From: Steroidobacteraceae bacterium
Lineage (GTDB): Bacteria; Pseudomonadota; Gammaproteobacteria; Steroidobacterales; Steroidobacteraceae
Reading direction: 5' to 3'
Length of the DNA stretch: 64,000 nucleotides
Assembly: GCA_027531255.1 (NCBI GenBank)
Contig: JAPZRU010000005.1
Span: 1-64,000, forward strand
Made by a program: the position numbers and the translations under genes. A model generated the notes under the pieces. That model ran no database searches. It was given only the letters and a program-made list of their open reading frames with translations, and was not told the DNA's origin. Shown here one piece after another: positions 48,971-60,749 of this stretch (the first letter of the stretch is position 1; each line of letters starts with the position of its first letter).

Positions 48971-49795
48971 GTGGCACGACCGTGGATCGAGTTCGTCCAG
49001 TCGCAGTGGCTGCCGTGGGAGACGGGCCGCCTGCCGCACGCCCACCCCGATGCCGAGGTGCGGACGCTGAGCGTCGACGACGAGGACGGGTCGTGCAGCC
49101 TCCTGGTCCGCTACGAGCGGGCCGCGACGCTGCGCGGCACGCGCTCGCTCGCGGCCGACGAGGAGTTCCTCGTGCTCTCAGGCGAACTGACGCTCGGCGA
49201 GGTCCGCTACCCCGGGATGAGCTACGCGTACCTGCCGGCCGGGCGTGCGGCCGATGGGCTCGCCGCCGCCGCCGGCACCGTGCTGCTGGTCTTCTACTCG
49301 CGCGCACCGCTCGCCGGCGCGGAACGGCCCGTCGATCCCGCGCGGGTGATCGAGCGGGTGAACGCGTTCGAGGTGCCCTATACGGGCAACTTCCACCCCG
49401 AGTTCCCCGCCGGCGCCGGGCGCAAGTGGCTGCGCAACGACCCGGTTACGGGCGAGCAGTCGTGGCTGCTCGGCACTCTGCCGCTGCGGTGGGCCGAACG
49501 GGCCGAACTGCACCCCGTGATCGAGGAGATGTACCTGATCGCCGGCGAGGTGCACGGCAACCGCGGAGTGATGCGACCGGGCGCATACTTCTGGCGGCCG
49601 GCCGCGCAGGCACACGGGCCCTACGGCTCGATGACCGGCAGTCTCTACTTCTTCCGCACCAAGGGCGGTTCGCTCAAGACGCAGTACGTGGACACGGGCC
49701 GGCCGTTCCGCTGGTGGCCCGAGTACGACCCGGTGCTGCCGGAAGGACTCCGCGCGATGGCGGATTCGCCGCCGTCGGGCGCGCGCTGCTGGTGA
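48971..49795 (+). CDS. Double-cupin protein (DUF4437/ChrR-like)
   Basis: The 274-residue protein contains two cupin-like halves. The first has RGTRSLAADEEFLVLSGELTLG and YAYLPAG; the second has HPVIEEMYLIAGEVHG and AYFWRPAAQAHGPYG, whose His and Glu residues could hold a metal. It starts at GTG 48971, 4 bases after the small-protein stop. Cupins of this type are often dioxygenases, isomerases or sensors; the position between the methyltransferase set and the receptor suggests work on the same compound. No signal peptide is present. Confidence 0.77.
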   Translation: MARPWIEFVQSQWLPWETGRLPHAHPDAEVRTLSVDDEDGSCSLLVRYERAATLRGTRSLAADEEFLVLSGELTLGEVRYPGMSYAYLPAGRAADGLAAAAGTVLLVFYSRAPLAGAERPVDPARVIERVNAFEVPYTGNFHPEFPAGAGRKWLRNDPVTGEQSWLLGTLPLRWAERAELHPVIEEMYLIAGEVHGNRGVMRPGAYFWRPAAQAHGPYGSMTGSLYFFRTKGGSLKTQYVDTGRPFRWWPEYDPVLPEGLRAMADSPPSGARCW

Positions 49796-49857
49796 CCCGG
49801 CTCACCGCATCCCGACTCCGCATCGATCGACGATCACTAGAACAGGGGGCAACGACG

Positions 49858-52155
<2,298 letters not shown>

Positions 52156-52164
52156 GGCCGGAGC

Positions 52165-53142
52165 GTGCCGGGGCGCCAGTACGCACGCAGGTTGCCGGGG
52201 GCCCTCGCGTGGCTCCGGGATCTCGTGGTGCTGGTCCTCGGCACGCTGACGCTGCTGTTCTTCCTGCTCCGGCTTGCCGGAGATCCCGCCGTGGTTCTGG
52301 CGGGACCGGATGCGACGCCGGAGCAGATCGCGGAGGTGCGCGCGGAACTTGGGCTGGACCGCAGCCTGCCCGCGCAGTACCTCGCCTACGTCGGCAACCT
52401 GCTGCGGCTCGACTTCGGCACGTCGCTCGCCGACGGCACCCCGGCGCTCGCGAAGGTGCTGACCGCCTATCCCGCGAGCCTGCTGCTCGGCGGACTCGCG
52501 ATGGCGCTGACACTCGCGATCACGATCCCGCTGGGCGCGTGGCTGGGCGCGCAGCCGGGCGGCGCGACCCGGGGCGGCGCACGGGCGGTGCTGTTCGCGC
52601 TGCAGGGCTTCCCCGGCTTCGTGATCGCGCTGCTGCTGATCCACGTGTTCGCGATCGAACTGGTCTGGCTGCCGGCGCTCGGCCATTCCGGGCCGGCGTC
52701 GTGGATCCTGCCGGCTGTCTCCGTCGCGATGTTCCTCGCGCCCAAGCTCGCCCGCATGATCGAAGCCAACGTCGGCGCGGCGCTGTCGTCCGGCTACGTG
52801 CGCACCGCGCGCGCGATCGGCGCCAGCGAACGCGAGGTGCTGTGGCGCCACGCGCTGCCGAACGCGCTGCTCGGCGCAATCGCGCTGGTCGGCGCGCAGT
52901 TCGCGTTCCTCGTCACGGGACTCGTGATCATCGAGACGATCTTCGCTTGGCCCGGGATCGGCTGGCTGCTGGTGCAGTCGACCGTGAACCTCGACTTCCC
53001 GGTGATCCAGGCGATCACGCTCGTGGTCGTGATCACCGTGTTCCTGGTCAACTCGGCCGCGGAGTGGCTGCAGCGCCGCGCCGACCCGCGCACTCGGCCG
53101 CGTGCGGTCGCGCCGGCGCCGGCGCCGGAGGCGGCCCCATGA
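52165..53142 (+). CDS. Dpp/Opp-type ABC transporter permease B (module B)
   Basis: This 325-residue six-helix permease starts at GTG 52165, 9 bases after the receptor stop, with GGAG upstream. It shows the DppB elements LLFFLLRLAGDP, GLDRSLPAQYLAYV, GYVRTARAIGASE-WRHALPNALLG and FAWPGIGWLLVQS. It is clearly paralogous to the permease at 40417-41403. The tail is a short Pro/Ala run. The close spacing after the receptor suggests that both act on one solute. Confidence 0.93.
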   Translation: MPGRQYARRLPGALAWLRDLVVLVLGTLTLLFFLLRLAGDPAVVLAGPDATPEQIAEVRAELGLDRSLPAQYLAYVGNLLRLDFGTSLADGTPALAKVLTAYPASLLLGGLAMALTLAITIPLGAWLGAQPGGATRGGARAVLFALQGFPGFVIALLLIHVFAIELVWLPALGHSGPASWILPAVSVAMFLAPKLARMIEANVGAALSSGYVRTARAIGASEREVLWRHALPNALLGAIALVGAQFAFLVTGLVIIETIFAWPGIGWLLVQSTVNLDFPVIQAITLVVVITVFLVNSAAEWLQRRADPRTRPRAVAPAPAPEAAP

Positions 53143-53999
53143 GCGCCGTCGCGCCGTCCCGCACGGCCCCGGTGCCGGCTGCACCCGCTGCGTGGCGCGG
53201 CTGGCTGCCGCGCTGGGAGATCGGCGCTGGCCTCGTACTGGTGGTCGGGTTCGCGGCACTCGCGCTGGCGGGCCCCGCGCTGTTCGACGTCGACCCGCGC
53301 TACGTGCGGCTCGACGCCCGGCTGCTGCCGCCGCTGTCCGAAGGGCACACGCTCGGCACCGACCAGCTCGGGCGCGACCTGCTGGCGCGGCTGCTAGCTG
53401 GGCTCCGCTGGTCGCTGGCCACCGCGCTGTGCGCCACGCTGCTCGCGTTCGCGATCGGCACGACGCTCGGACTGCTCGCGGCGCGGGGAGACTCGTGGCT
53501 CGCGACCGCCATCCGGCAGGTCACCGCCTTCGCGCAGTCGTTCCCCGTGTTCGTGCTGGCCGTCAGCCTCGTCGCGGTGCTCGGCAACGGCTTCGTCGCG
53601 GTGGTCGCGATCCTGGGGCTGGTCACCTGGCCCGTGTTCTGCCGCGTCGTGATCGCGGAAGCCGGCAGCCTGCTCGCCCGCGAGTACGTGCTCGCGGCCG
53701 GCATGCTCCAGATGAGCCCGTGGCGGCTCTACACGCGCCACGTGCTGCCCGGCCTGCTGCCCAGCCTGTCCGTTCTCCTCGCGTTCCACTTCGGCGACAT
53801 GCTGATCGCCGAGAGTGCGCTGTCGTTCCTCGGCATCGGCGCACCGCTGGGCTCGTCCACCTGGGGCAGCATGCTGAGCGAGAGCCGCGCTTATCTCGTG
53901 TCCGCGCCGTGGCTGCTGCTCGTGCCGGCGGCTGCGGTCGTCCTGCTGGTCACCGCGGCGAACCTGCTCGGCGACGGCCTGCGCCGGAGGTACCAGTGA
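53139..53999 (+). CDS. Dpp/Opp-type ABC transporter permease C (module B)
   Basis: The 286-residue permease has LGTDQLGRDLLARLLAG, then EYVLAAGMLQMSPWRLYTRHVLPG and AESALSFLGIGAPLGS, typical of DppC proteins. Its ATG overlaps the permease B stop (ATGA at 53139-53142) and its end overlaps the next ATPase (GTGA). Paralogous to 41400-42242. Confidence 0.93.
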   Translation: MSAVAPSRTAPVPAAPAAWRGWLPRWEIGAGLVLVVGFAALALAGPALFDVDPRYVRLDARLLPPLSEGHTLGTDQLGRDLLARLLAGLRWSLATALCATLLAFAIGTTLGLLAARGDSWLATAIRQVTAFAQSFPVFVLAVSLVAVLGNGFVAVVAILGLVTWPVFCRVVIAEAGSLLAREYVLAAGMLQMSPWRLYTRHVLPGLLPSLSVLLAFHFGDMLIAESALSFLGIGAPLGSSTWGSMLSESRAYLVSAPWLLLVPAAAVVLLVTAANLLGDGLRRRYQ

Positions 54000-54991
54000 G
54001 CCCCGTCACGGCCTCGGCGATCTCGCCCGCACGCGACCTCGCACCGGCGCTGCTGGAAGTCGAGGCCCTGTCGCTGCGCGTCGCCGGCCTGCACGGCCGC
54101 GCCCTCGTCGAGGACGTCTCGTTCCGCGTCCGCGCGGGCGAGGTGCTCGGCATCGTCGGCGAGTCCGGCTCGGGCAAGACCCTGACCGCGTTCGCGATCG
54201 CCGGGCTACTGCCCGACGGCGTCGCGATCGCCGGCGGACTGCTGCGGCTCGGCGCGCGGGACCTCGTGGCGCTCGGCCCGGCCGGACGTCGCCGGCTCGC
54301 CGGCGACCGCATCGGCTTCGTGTTCCAGGACCCCATGTCCTCGTTCAACCCGGTGCGCACCGTGGGCTCGCTGCTGGTCGAATCCGCGCGACGGCATCGC
54401 GGACTCTCGGCGCGCGAGGCCCGCGACTGCGCGGTGCGCGCGCTCGCGGACGTGAAGCTGCCGACGCCGGAACGACTGGTGGATGCTTACCCCCACGAAC
54501 TCTCGGGCGGCCAGCGCCAGCGTGCGATGCTCGCACTCGCGCTGCTGAACGCCCCGGAACTGCTGATCGCCGACGAGCCGACCACAGCGCTCGACGCGAC
54601 GGTACAGATGCACGTGCTGCAGTTGCTGAAGAGCCGCTCCGCGGGCCGCGCGACGATCCTCATCACCCACGACCTCGGCGTCGCGGCCTCGGTCTGCGAC
54701 CGGATCCTCGTGCTGTACCGCGGCCGTTGCATGGAAACCGGTCCGGCGGCCGAACTGCTCGCGCGACCTCGCCATCCCTATACGCGGATGCTGCTCGACG
54801 CGGTGCCGTCGCTCAGCCATCCCGAGCGCGAGTTCCGCCTGCGGCACAGCCCCGCGGCGACCCGCGCGCTCGCCGACGGCTGCGTCTACGCGCCCCGCTG
54901 CGAGCGCGCCGTCGAGCGCTGCGCGACGCGGCCGGAGTGGTCGCTGGAGCCGGAGGCCGTGGCCTGCTGGAATCCCCAGGAGGGCCGGTGA
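53996..54991 (+). CDS. Dpp/Opp-type ABC transporter ATPase D (module B)
   Basis: The 331-residue ATPase has Walker A GESGSGKT, FQDPMSSFNP, LSGGQRQR, LLIADEPTTALD and ITHDL, and the oligopeptide-type C-terminal extension with cysteines (GCVYAPRCERAVERC). The start is GTG 53996 inside the overlap with the permease stop. It works with subunit F at 54988-55833. Confidence 0.94.
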   Translation: MSPVTASAISPARDLAPALLEVEALSLRVAGLHGRALVEDVSFRVRAGEVLGIVGESGSGKTLTAFAIAGLLPDGVAIAGGLLRLGARDLVALGPAGRRRLAGDRIGFVFQDPMSSFNPVRTVGSLLVESARRHRGLSAREARDCAVRALADVKLPTPERLVDAYPHELSGGQRQRAMLALALLNAPELLIADEPTTALDATVQMHVLQLLKSRSAGRATILITHDLGVAASVCDRILVLYRGRCMETGPAAELLARPRHPYTRMLLDAVPSLSHPEREFRLRHSPAATRALADGCVYAPRCERAVERCATRPEWSLEPEAVACWNPQEGR

Positions 54992-55833
54992 ACGCCCCGC
55001 TGCTGGAGGTCCGCGGACTCTCGGTGACCTACCGGGGCGACGGCCGCGAAGTCCGCGCGCTGCGCGACTGCTCGCTGTCCGTGGCACGCGGCGAAGTGCT
55101 CGCGCTCGTCGGCGAGTCGGGGTCGGGAAAATCCACGTGCGCCCGGGCGGTAGCAGGGCTGGTCGCGCCGGACGCCGGCGAGATCCGCTTCGACGGACAG
55201 GACCTGCACGGCACGCGCGGCGAGGCCGGACGCCGGCTGCGGCGTCGCGTGCAGATGGTGTTTCAGGACCCTGACGCGAGCCTGAATCCCCACCACCGGG
55301 TCCGCGCGATCGTGGCCGAGCCGCTGATCGTCACCGACCGCGCGAAGGGGCCCGCGCTCGAAGCCCGCGTGCGCGAACTGCTCGACCTCGTGCATCTCGA
55401 TCCCGCGCTGCTCGAGCGCCGGCCGCGCGAGCTCTCGGGCGGGCAGAAGCAGCGCGTCGCGATCGCGCGCGCGCTGGCGGCGGAGCCGAGCCTGCTGATC
55501 GCGGACGAGTCGCTCTCGGCGCTCGACGTCTCGACGCAGGCCGTGATCGCGGCGTTGTTCCGCGAACTCCAGCAGCGGCTAGGTCTCGCGATGCTCTTCA
55601 TCTCCCACGACCTCGCGACCGTGCGCCGCCTCGCGCACCGCGTGGCCGTGCTGCGCGACGGTGCGCTGGTCGACGCGGGCCCCGCGTCGGCGCTCGACGC
55701 GCCGCGACACCCCTACACCCGCCTGCTGGTCGCGGCCACGCCGGACCCGCTGCGCGGCGGCATCGATTTCGAGCGCGTGGCGGCGGCCGAAGCCGCGGCC
55801 CGCGCGCCCCTCGACCCCGTGGAGGCTCCATGA
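54988..55833 (+). CDS. Dpp/Opp-type ABC transporter ATPase F (module B)
   Basis: This 281-residue ATPase has GESGSGKST, FQDPDASLNP, LSGGQKQR, LLIADESLSALD and ISHDL. It is shorter than subunit F of module A because it lacks the Cys-rich C-terminal extension. GTG 54988 overlaps the upstream stop (GTGA) and its own stop overlaps the methyltransferase ATG at 55830. Confidence 0.93.
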   Translation: MNAPLLEVRGLSVTYRGDGREVRALRDCSLSVARGEVLALVGESGSGKSTCARAVAGLVAPDAGEIRFDGQDLHGTRGEAGRRLRRRVQMVFQDPDASLNPHHRVRAIVAEPLIVTDRAKGPALEARVRELLDLVHLDPALLERRPRELSGGQKQRVAIARALAAEPSLLIADESLSALDVSTQAVIAALFRELQQRLGLAMLFISHDLATVRRLAHRVAVLRDGALVDAGPASALDAPRHPYTRLLVAATPDPLRGGIDFERVAAAEAAARAPLDPVEAP

Positions 55834-56957
55834 AGGTACGCAGCGTCCAGCACGAAATGCTGCCCGAGACCACCGTCGACGACCGCAGCCGCCAGGCCGC
55901 GGTGGTCAGCCTGCGGCGACTGCTGAACACGCAGGTGCGGCCGCGGAACGTGGAGCTGTACGAGCGCGAGGGCCGGCCCGCGTGGGAACGGCGGCACGGT
56001 CGTGCGCCGGAAACCGCGGAGGAGATCCGCGCCGCGTTCTTCGAGTCGCGCCGCTACCGCTTCTGGAGCGCGACGCACCGCGCCGCGCAGGAGATGATCT
56101 GGATCGCCGCGGGCGAGCCGGTGTTCCGCGACCTCGAGCGGCTCGAGGCCACCGCCGAGCGGCTCGCCTCGTCGCCGGAGCGCCGCGGCGGGCTCGAACT
56201 CGCGCCGGCTGGCTACGTCCCGCCGGGCGAGGTCGCGGACGTCGACATCCACCTGCAGCCCGGCGGCTACGCGATGACGCGGAGCGCGCGGGACGTCGCG
56301 TGCGGCGCGCTGTACGAGAACGGCGGCAACGTGTTCGCGTTCGGCCAGGGACTCGGCAAGGCCGACAGCAAGGCCGGCGCGGTGATCCGCCACCTCGAGG
56401 GGGCGCGACCCGGCCTGAAGCCGCGGCGCATCCTCGACCTCGGCTGTTCCGCGGGCGGCGCCGCCTGCCACTACGCGGCCTACTATCCGGACGCCGAGGT
56501 GCATGCGGTGGACATCGGCGAGGCCATGCTGCGCTACGCGCATGCGCGCGCGGAGTCGCTCGACGTACGCGTGTTCTTCCACCAGATGAACGCCGCGGAC
56601 CTGCGCTTCCGCGACGGCGAGTTCGACCTCGTCGTGTCGCACAACCTCCTGCACGAGATCGGCCGCGACAACCGCCGCGCGATGATGCGCGAGGCGTTCC
56701 GCGTCTGCGAGCCGGGCGGCCTGGTGGTGCACCAGGACGTGCCGACGCGCTTCGAGCCGACGCCGGTACGCCAGGTCGAGCGTGCCTGGGACACGCGCTT
56801 CAACGGCGAGGCCCACTGGAGCACCTACTCGGGCGACGACCTGCTGGCCGACATGGGGGCCGCGGGCTTCCCGCCGGAGGCGCTCGAGGAGACGAGGCTG
56901 GACAAGGTCGCCGGGCCGGGCGGCTGGTATCTCGTGCTCGGCCGCAAGCCCGGCTGA
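55830..56957 (+). CDS. Class I methyltransferase-like protein with N-terminal helical domain (module B)
   Basis: The 375-residue protein has a helical N-terminal domain (about 1-135), the DVDIHLQPGGYA motif (about 137-148) and a Rossmann domain with ILDLGCSAGGAACHYA, EVHAVDIG, SHNLLHEIG and EPGGLVVHQDV. It matches the module A protein at 47648-48682 in layout. Here it sits between the ATPase and binding-protein genes, so it belongs to the transporter operon itself. Proteins with this layout occur in other proteobacteria as unassigned methyltransferases. Substrate unknown. Confidence 0.87.
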   Translation: MKVRSVQHEMLPETTVDDRSRQAAVVSLRRLLNTQVRPRNVELYEREGRPAWERRHGRAPETAEEIRAAFFESRRYRFWSATHRAAQEMIWIAAGEPVFRDLERLEATAERLASSPERRGGLELAPAGYVPPGEVADVDIHLQPGGYAMTRSARDVACGALYENGGNVFAFGQGLGKADSKAGAVIRHLEGARPGLKPRRILDLGCSAGGAACHYAAYYPDAEVHAVDIGEAMLRYAHARAESLDVRVFFHQMNAADLRFRDGEFDLVVSHNLLHEIGRDNRRAMMREAFRVCEPGGLVVHQDVPTRFEPTPVRQVERAWDTRFNGEAHWSTYSGDDLLADMGAAGFPPEALEETRLDKVAGPGGWYLVLGRKPG

Positions 56958-56970
56958 GGAGGCGCTCGGC

Positions 56971-58683
56971 GTGACGCCAGCCCCGCGCGACAGCTCGTCG
57001 TCCGTCACCCACGCCGCGTCGCGGTGCGCCGCGCAGGCGCACCGATGGTCGACGGCCTTCGCGACGGCTCGGTACGCCGCGGCCGCGACGCTGCTCGTCG
57101 CCGGGCTGGCGCTGCAGGTCGCCGTCGCCGCCGACGCCCCGTCCGCTCCCGTCGCCCGCGCGGGCGCGGGCGCGGGCGCGGGCGCGAGTGCCGTGCGACC
57201 GGCGGGCGCGCAAACTCTGCGCGTCGGGGTCAACAGCTTTCCCGCGAGCCTCGGCAACCCGTTCCGCGGCAACGGCCGGCCTGGCACGCTGGTCTGGTAC
57301 GCACTGTTCGACGGCCTGACCCAGCTCGACGAGAACGGCCGCCTGGTACCCGCGCTCGCGATCGCGTGGGAGGCGACCGGGCCGACCACGTGGCGTTTCC
57401 GGTTGCGCGAGAACGTGCGCTACGCGAACGGCCGGCCGTTCGACGCGGCCGCGGCGGCGGCAGTGCTCGGCTGGCTCGCGAGCGCCGACGGCCGGCGCAC
57501 CGTGATCGGCAACGAGCTCCGCGTCGTGAAGTCGGCGCGCGCGATCGACGCGCGGACGCTCGAGCTCGTCACCTCGCGCCCGGACCCGATCCTGCCGAAC
57601 CGGCTGGTCGGCGCGCTGATGGTCGAGCCGGACGCCTGGGCCCGCCTGGGCCCGGACGGCTTCGCGCGCGAACCCGTCGGCACCGGCCCGTTCGTGCTGG
57701 AGCGGTGGGACCAGCGCACCCGTCGCATCCACGTCCGTGCGAACCCGCACACGTGGCGGCCCGCGAACTTCGGCCGCATCGTGTTCGTCGAACTCCCGGA
57801 CGCCGCCGTGCGCACTCAGGCGCTGCTGTCACGCGACGTCGACATCGCGCCCGTCGAGATCGAGGAACTCGACCGCCTGCGCGACCGCGGCTTCCCGGTG
57901 TTCACCGCGCCGTCGATGTCGGTGATGTCGATCGCGTTCATCACGGAGCGCGAGCGCCCGAGCCCGCTGCAGGACGTGCGCGTGCGCCGCGCCCTGAACC
58001 ACGCCGTGGACAAGGAGGCGATCGCGCGCGTGCTGCTGCGCGGGCTCGGTCGCGCCTCCGGCCAGCCGGCGCCGCGCGTCGCGTTCGGCCACGACCCCGC
58101 GCTCGCGCCGTACCGCTACGACCCGGCGCTCGCGCGCCGGCTGCTCGCCGAAGCCGGCTACCCGAACGGCTTCACGCTGACGGCCGAGATCCAGATCAAC
58201 GCGATCCCGGCGGACTCGCTGATCTACCAGTCGGTCGCGCACTACCTGCGCCAGGTCGGCGTCGAGTTGACTCTGCGCGTGATCCCCTTCCCGCAGTATC
58301 TGAAGAAGCTCGCGACCAACGGCTGGACGGTCGAGGCCTTCGGCGCGACCTGGAACAGCGCACCGTACAACGACGCCATGCGGCCGATGGAGACCTTCTC
58401 GTGCCGGCGGCCACGCCCGTTCTTCTGCGACGAGCCGCTCGCCGAGGCGCTCGGCGCGGCCAGCCGCATCGCCGACCCCGAACGGCGGCTCGCCGCGATG
58501 CGCGGCGTCGCGCGCGGCTACCACGATGCGGCGCCCGCTCTCTTCCTGGTCGAGCAGATCGACCTCTACTCCCACCGGCCGGACCTCGAGGGCGTGCAGC
58601 TGCGCAACCGCGTTCCGGTCTATCACCGCCTGTCGCTCGCGTCGCCGACCGCGCGTCGCGCACCTCCCGAGGATCCGTCATGA
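56971..58683 (+). CDS. ABC transporter solute-binding protein, SBP family 5 (module B)
   Basis: This 570-residue periplasmic binding protein starts at GTG 56971, with GAGGAGG about 9 bases upstream. A signal-type hydrophobic stretch (about 37-55) precedes an Ala/Gly-rich linker. Family features include LVWYALFDGLTQLDENG, PVGTGPFVLERWD and DVRVRRALNHAVDKEAIAR. The segment FSCRRPRPFFCDEPL matches the two-cysteine segment of the module A protein, as do the last 60 residues, so both probably bind related solutes. Its stop overlaps the ATG of the small protein gene. Confidence 0.93.
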   Translation: MTPAPRDSSSSVTHAASRCAAQAHRWSTAFATARYAAAATLLVAGLALQVAVAADAPSAPVARAGAGAGAGASAVRPAGAQTLRVGVNSFPASLGNPFRGNGRPGTLVWYALFDGLTQLDENGRLVPALAIAWEATGPTTWRFRLRENVRYANGRPFDAAAAAAVLGWLASADGRRTVIGNELRVVKSARAIDARTLELVTSRPDPILPNRLVGALMVEPDAWARLGPDGFAREPVGTGPFVLERWDQRTRRIHVRANPHTWRPANFGRIVFVELPDAAVRTQALLSRDVDIAPVEIEELDRLRDRGFPVFTAPSMSVMSIAFITERERPSPLQDVRVRRALNHAVDKEAIARVLLRGLGRASGQPAPRVAFGHDPALAPYRYDPALARRLLAEAGYPNGFTLTAEIQINAIPADSLIYQSVAHYLRQVGVELTLRVIPFPQYLKKLATNGWTVEAFGATWNSAPYNDAMRPMETFSCRRPRPFFCDEPLAEALGAASRIADPERRLAAMRGVARGYHDAAPALFLVEQIDLYSHRPDLEGVQLRNRVPVYHRLSLASPTARRAPPEDPS

Positions 58684-58997
58684 AGGCAGCCGAAGCGATC
58701 GTCACCCTCGCCTCCCTGACCCGCGGCCCGCGGCCATTCAGCTTCGAGAACCGCGAGGCCGAGGAGGTGCTGAACGTCGCGCTCGCCCTGCTGGTCGAGC
58801 TCGGGGTCGCGTTCGACCGCATCGACCGGCTCGAGCGGCTGCTCGCCGAGCGCACCGGGATTTCGCTCGACGATCTACGGGCGACCGACTACGACGGCGC
58901 CGCGGGCGCGGAGCGGCAGGCGGCCCGCGACGCGCTGATGGCGCGCGTGCTGCGAATCGCACTCGACGCGCGCGTGCCCAGCGACGGGCGCGGCTGA
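58680..58997 (+). CDS. Small helical protein of unknown function (module B)
   Basis: The 105-residue protein begins at ATG 58680 inside the overlap with the binding-protein stop. It has LLVELGVAFDRIDRLERLLA and ERTGISLDDLRATD, followed by a C-terminal helix (MARVLRIALD). It matches the 95-residue protein at 48679-48966 in helix order and key residues, although overall identity is low. Both occur with the methyltransferase-like genes. Function unknown; no signal peptide, so probably cytoplasmic. Confidence 0.73.
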   Translation: MKAAEAIVTLASLTRGPRPFSFENREAEEVLNVALALLVELGVAFDRIDRLERLLAERTGISLDDLRATDYDGAAGAERQAARDALMARVLRIALDARVPSDGRG

Positions 58998-59121
58998 TAC
59001 GCCCGCCGCATCGCGCCGGCAGGAACCCGGCAGCTGCGCTCCGCGGCGTTGCGGCCGCAGGGCGGCGCACGGCCCGGCACGAACCGCTTATGATCGGGGC
59101 TCCTCCCCGATCCCGATCGCC

Positions 59122-59763
59122 GTGAACGACACCACTCCCCGCACCGCCACCCGCCACCGCGCGCACGATTTCGCGGTCGTCGCGATCGCCGCGTGGAGCG
59201 GCTTCTTCGTGATGGCCGTGGAACTGCTCGGCGCCCGGATGCTGGCGCCGAACTTCGGCAACAGCATCTACGTCTGGGGCGGGGTGATCACCGTCTTCAT
59301 GATCGGCCTAGCGATCGGCTACCTGCTCGGCGGACAGTACTCGCTGCGGCAGCCGAGCCTCGGACGCCTCGCCTCGCTGCAACTGCTCGCCGCCGCGACG
59401 CTGGTCCCGGTGCTGCTGTTCGGCGGCCCGGTCCTCGACGAGCTGTTCGTCCTGATCGAGGATCCGCGCTGGGGTTCGATCGCGGGCTCCGCCGTGATCT
59501 TCCTCGTGCCCACGATCATCTCGGGCATGGTCTCGCCGTACGCGGTGCGGCTGCTGGTCGAGGACTCCAGGACCAGCGGGCGCCTCAGCGGGCTGCTGTT
59601 CTTCTTCTCCACCTTCGGCAGTGCAGCGGGCACGCTGCTGACCTCGTTCTACCTCGTGCTGGTGCTCGAGATAAACCAGCTGCTGTGGTCACTGATCGGC
59701 ATCTCGGTGGTCGTGAGCGGCGGCATCCTGCTCGCGAGCCGCCGCTGGCGGGCGCCCGCATGA
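59122..59763 (+). CDS. Membrane half of a spermidine-synthase-like protein
   Basis: This 213-residue protein has about five or six transmembrane helices and matches the membrane domain of fused spermidine synthase proteins, seen as VELLGARMLAPNFGNSIYVWGG and GLAIGYLLGGQYS. In most bacteria this domain is joined to the catalytic domain in one polypeptide; here the catalytic part is the next gene, overlapping by 4 bases (59760-59763). The start is GTG 59122. Its role may be transport or anchoring for the catalytic partner. Confidence 0.85.
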   Translation: MNDTTPRTATRHRAHDFAVVAIAAWSGFFVMAVELLGARMLAPNFGNSIYVWGGVITVFMIGLAIGYLLGGQYSLRQPSLGRLASLQLLAAATLVPVLLFGGPVLDELFVLIEDPRWGSIAGSAVIFLVPTIISGMVSPYAVRLLVEDSRTSGRLSGLLFFFSTFGSAAGTLLTSFYLVLVLEINQLLWSLIGISVVVSGGILLASRRWRAPA

Positions 59764-60710
59764 CCGGGATTGCCGCGCCGACGAGGCCGGCGCCGGCGAG
59801 CCGCCGACCCGCGCTGCGGCGGTTCGCGCTTGCCCTGCTCGCCCCGCTCGTGGTGCTCGCGCCGCTCGCAGGACACGCGGCCCTCGGCGGCGAGCGCGTC
59901 GTGCACCGCGAGAAATCGCTGTACCGCGACATCCTGGTCGTCGAGTCGGACGGGCAGCGCTGCCTGGCCTTCTCGGTGCGCAAGCGCGTCACCAACCGGC
60001 AGTCGTGCATCTATCCGGCGCAGCCCGAGCGCCTCGCGCTGGACTACACGCGGATGATGCTGATCGGGCTGTACGCCCAGCCGGCGCCGCAGCGCGTGCT
60101 GGTCGTCGGCCTCGGCGGCGGCATCCTCCCGCAGGCGCTGGCGCGGCTCGTGCCGCAGGCGCAGGTGGACAGCGTCGAGATCGACGAAGCGGTCGTGCGC
60201 GTCGCGCAGCGGTGGTTCGGCTACCGGACCTCGCCGCGCTCCGCGGTCGCGGTGCAGGACGGGCGCGTGTACGTGAAGCGCGCGCTGCGCGCGGGCACGC
60301 GCTACGACCTCGTGTTCCTCGACGCCTACGACCACGAGTACGTGCCGGAGCACCTGCTGACGCGCGAGTTTCTGCGCGAGGTGCGCGCCGTGCTCGCGCC
60401 CGGCGGCATCGTGGTGGCGAACACGTTCTCGTCCAGCCGTCTCTACCACTCGGAGTCGGCGACGTGGGCCGCGGCCTTCGGCGGCTTCGCGCAGCTCGAA
60501 CTCGCGAACCGTGTGATCGTCGCCTCGAACGGCCCGCTGCCCACGGTCGGGCAGCTTCGCACGCAGGCCGCTCGCTGGGCGCCGGCGTTCGCGCCGCTCG
60601 GGATCGAGGGCACGTGGCTCGTGGACCTGTGGCGCGCGGACCCGCGGTGGAACGAACGCGCGCGCGTGCTGACCGACCAGTACTCGCCGTCGAACCTGCT
60701 GAACCGCTGA
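59760..60710 (+). CDS. Spermidine synthase-like (aminopropyltransferase) domain protein
   Basis: The 316-residue protein has an N-terminal hydrophobic segment (about 20-42) and a spermidine-synthase Rossmann domain with VVGLGGGILPQAL, VEIDEAVVRVA and FLDAYDHEYVP. Polyamine-binding residues of true SpeE are not all obvious, so its methyl or aminopropyl donor use is uncertain. The hydrophobic segment could place it at or across the membrane. ATG 59760 overlaps the upstream membrane gene. It is the catalytic half of a split system. Confidence 0.85.
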   Translation: MTGIAAPTRPAPASRRPALRRFALALLAPLVVLAPLAGHAALGGERVVHREKSLYRDILVVESDGQRCLAFSVRKRVTNRQSCIYPAQPERLALDYTRMMLIGLYAQPAPQRVLVVGLGGGILPQALARLVPQAQVDSVEIDEAVVRVAQRWFGYRTSPRSAVAVQDGRVYVKRALRAGTRYDLVFLDAYDHEYVPEHLLTREFLREVRAVLAPGGIVVANTFSSSRLYHSESATWAAAFGGFAQLELANRVIVASNGPLPTVGQLRTQAARWAPAFAPLGIEGTWLVDLWRADPRWNERARVLTDQYSPSNLLNR

Positions 60711-60749
60711 GCGGGGCGCCCCGCCGGGATCAGCCGGAGCGGCGGCGGC

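Noticed and set aside
59760-60710. Part of the module B system as a polyamine or metallophore synthase
   Set aside because: It follows after a 124-base gap with its own membrane partner gene and no overlap with module B; proximity alone is not enough.
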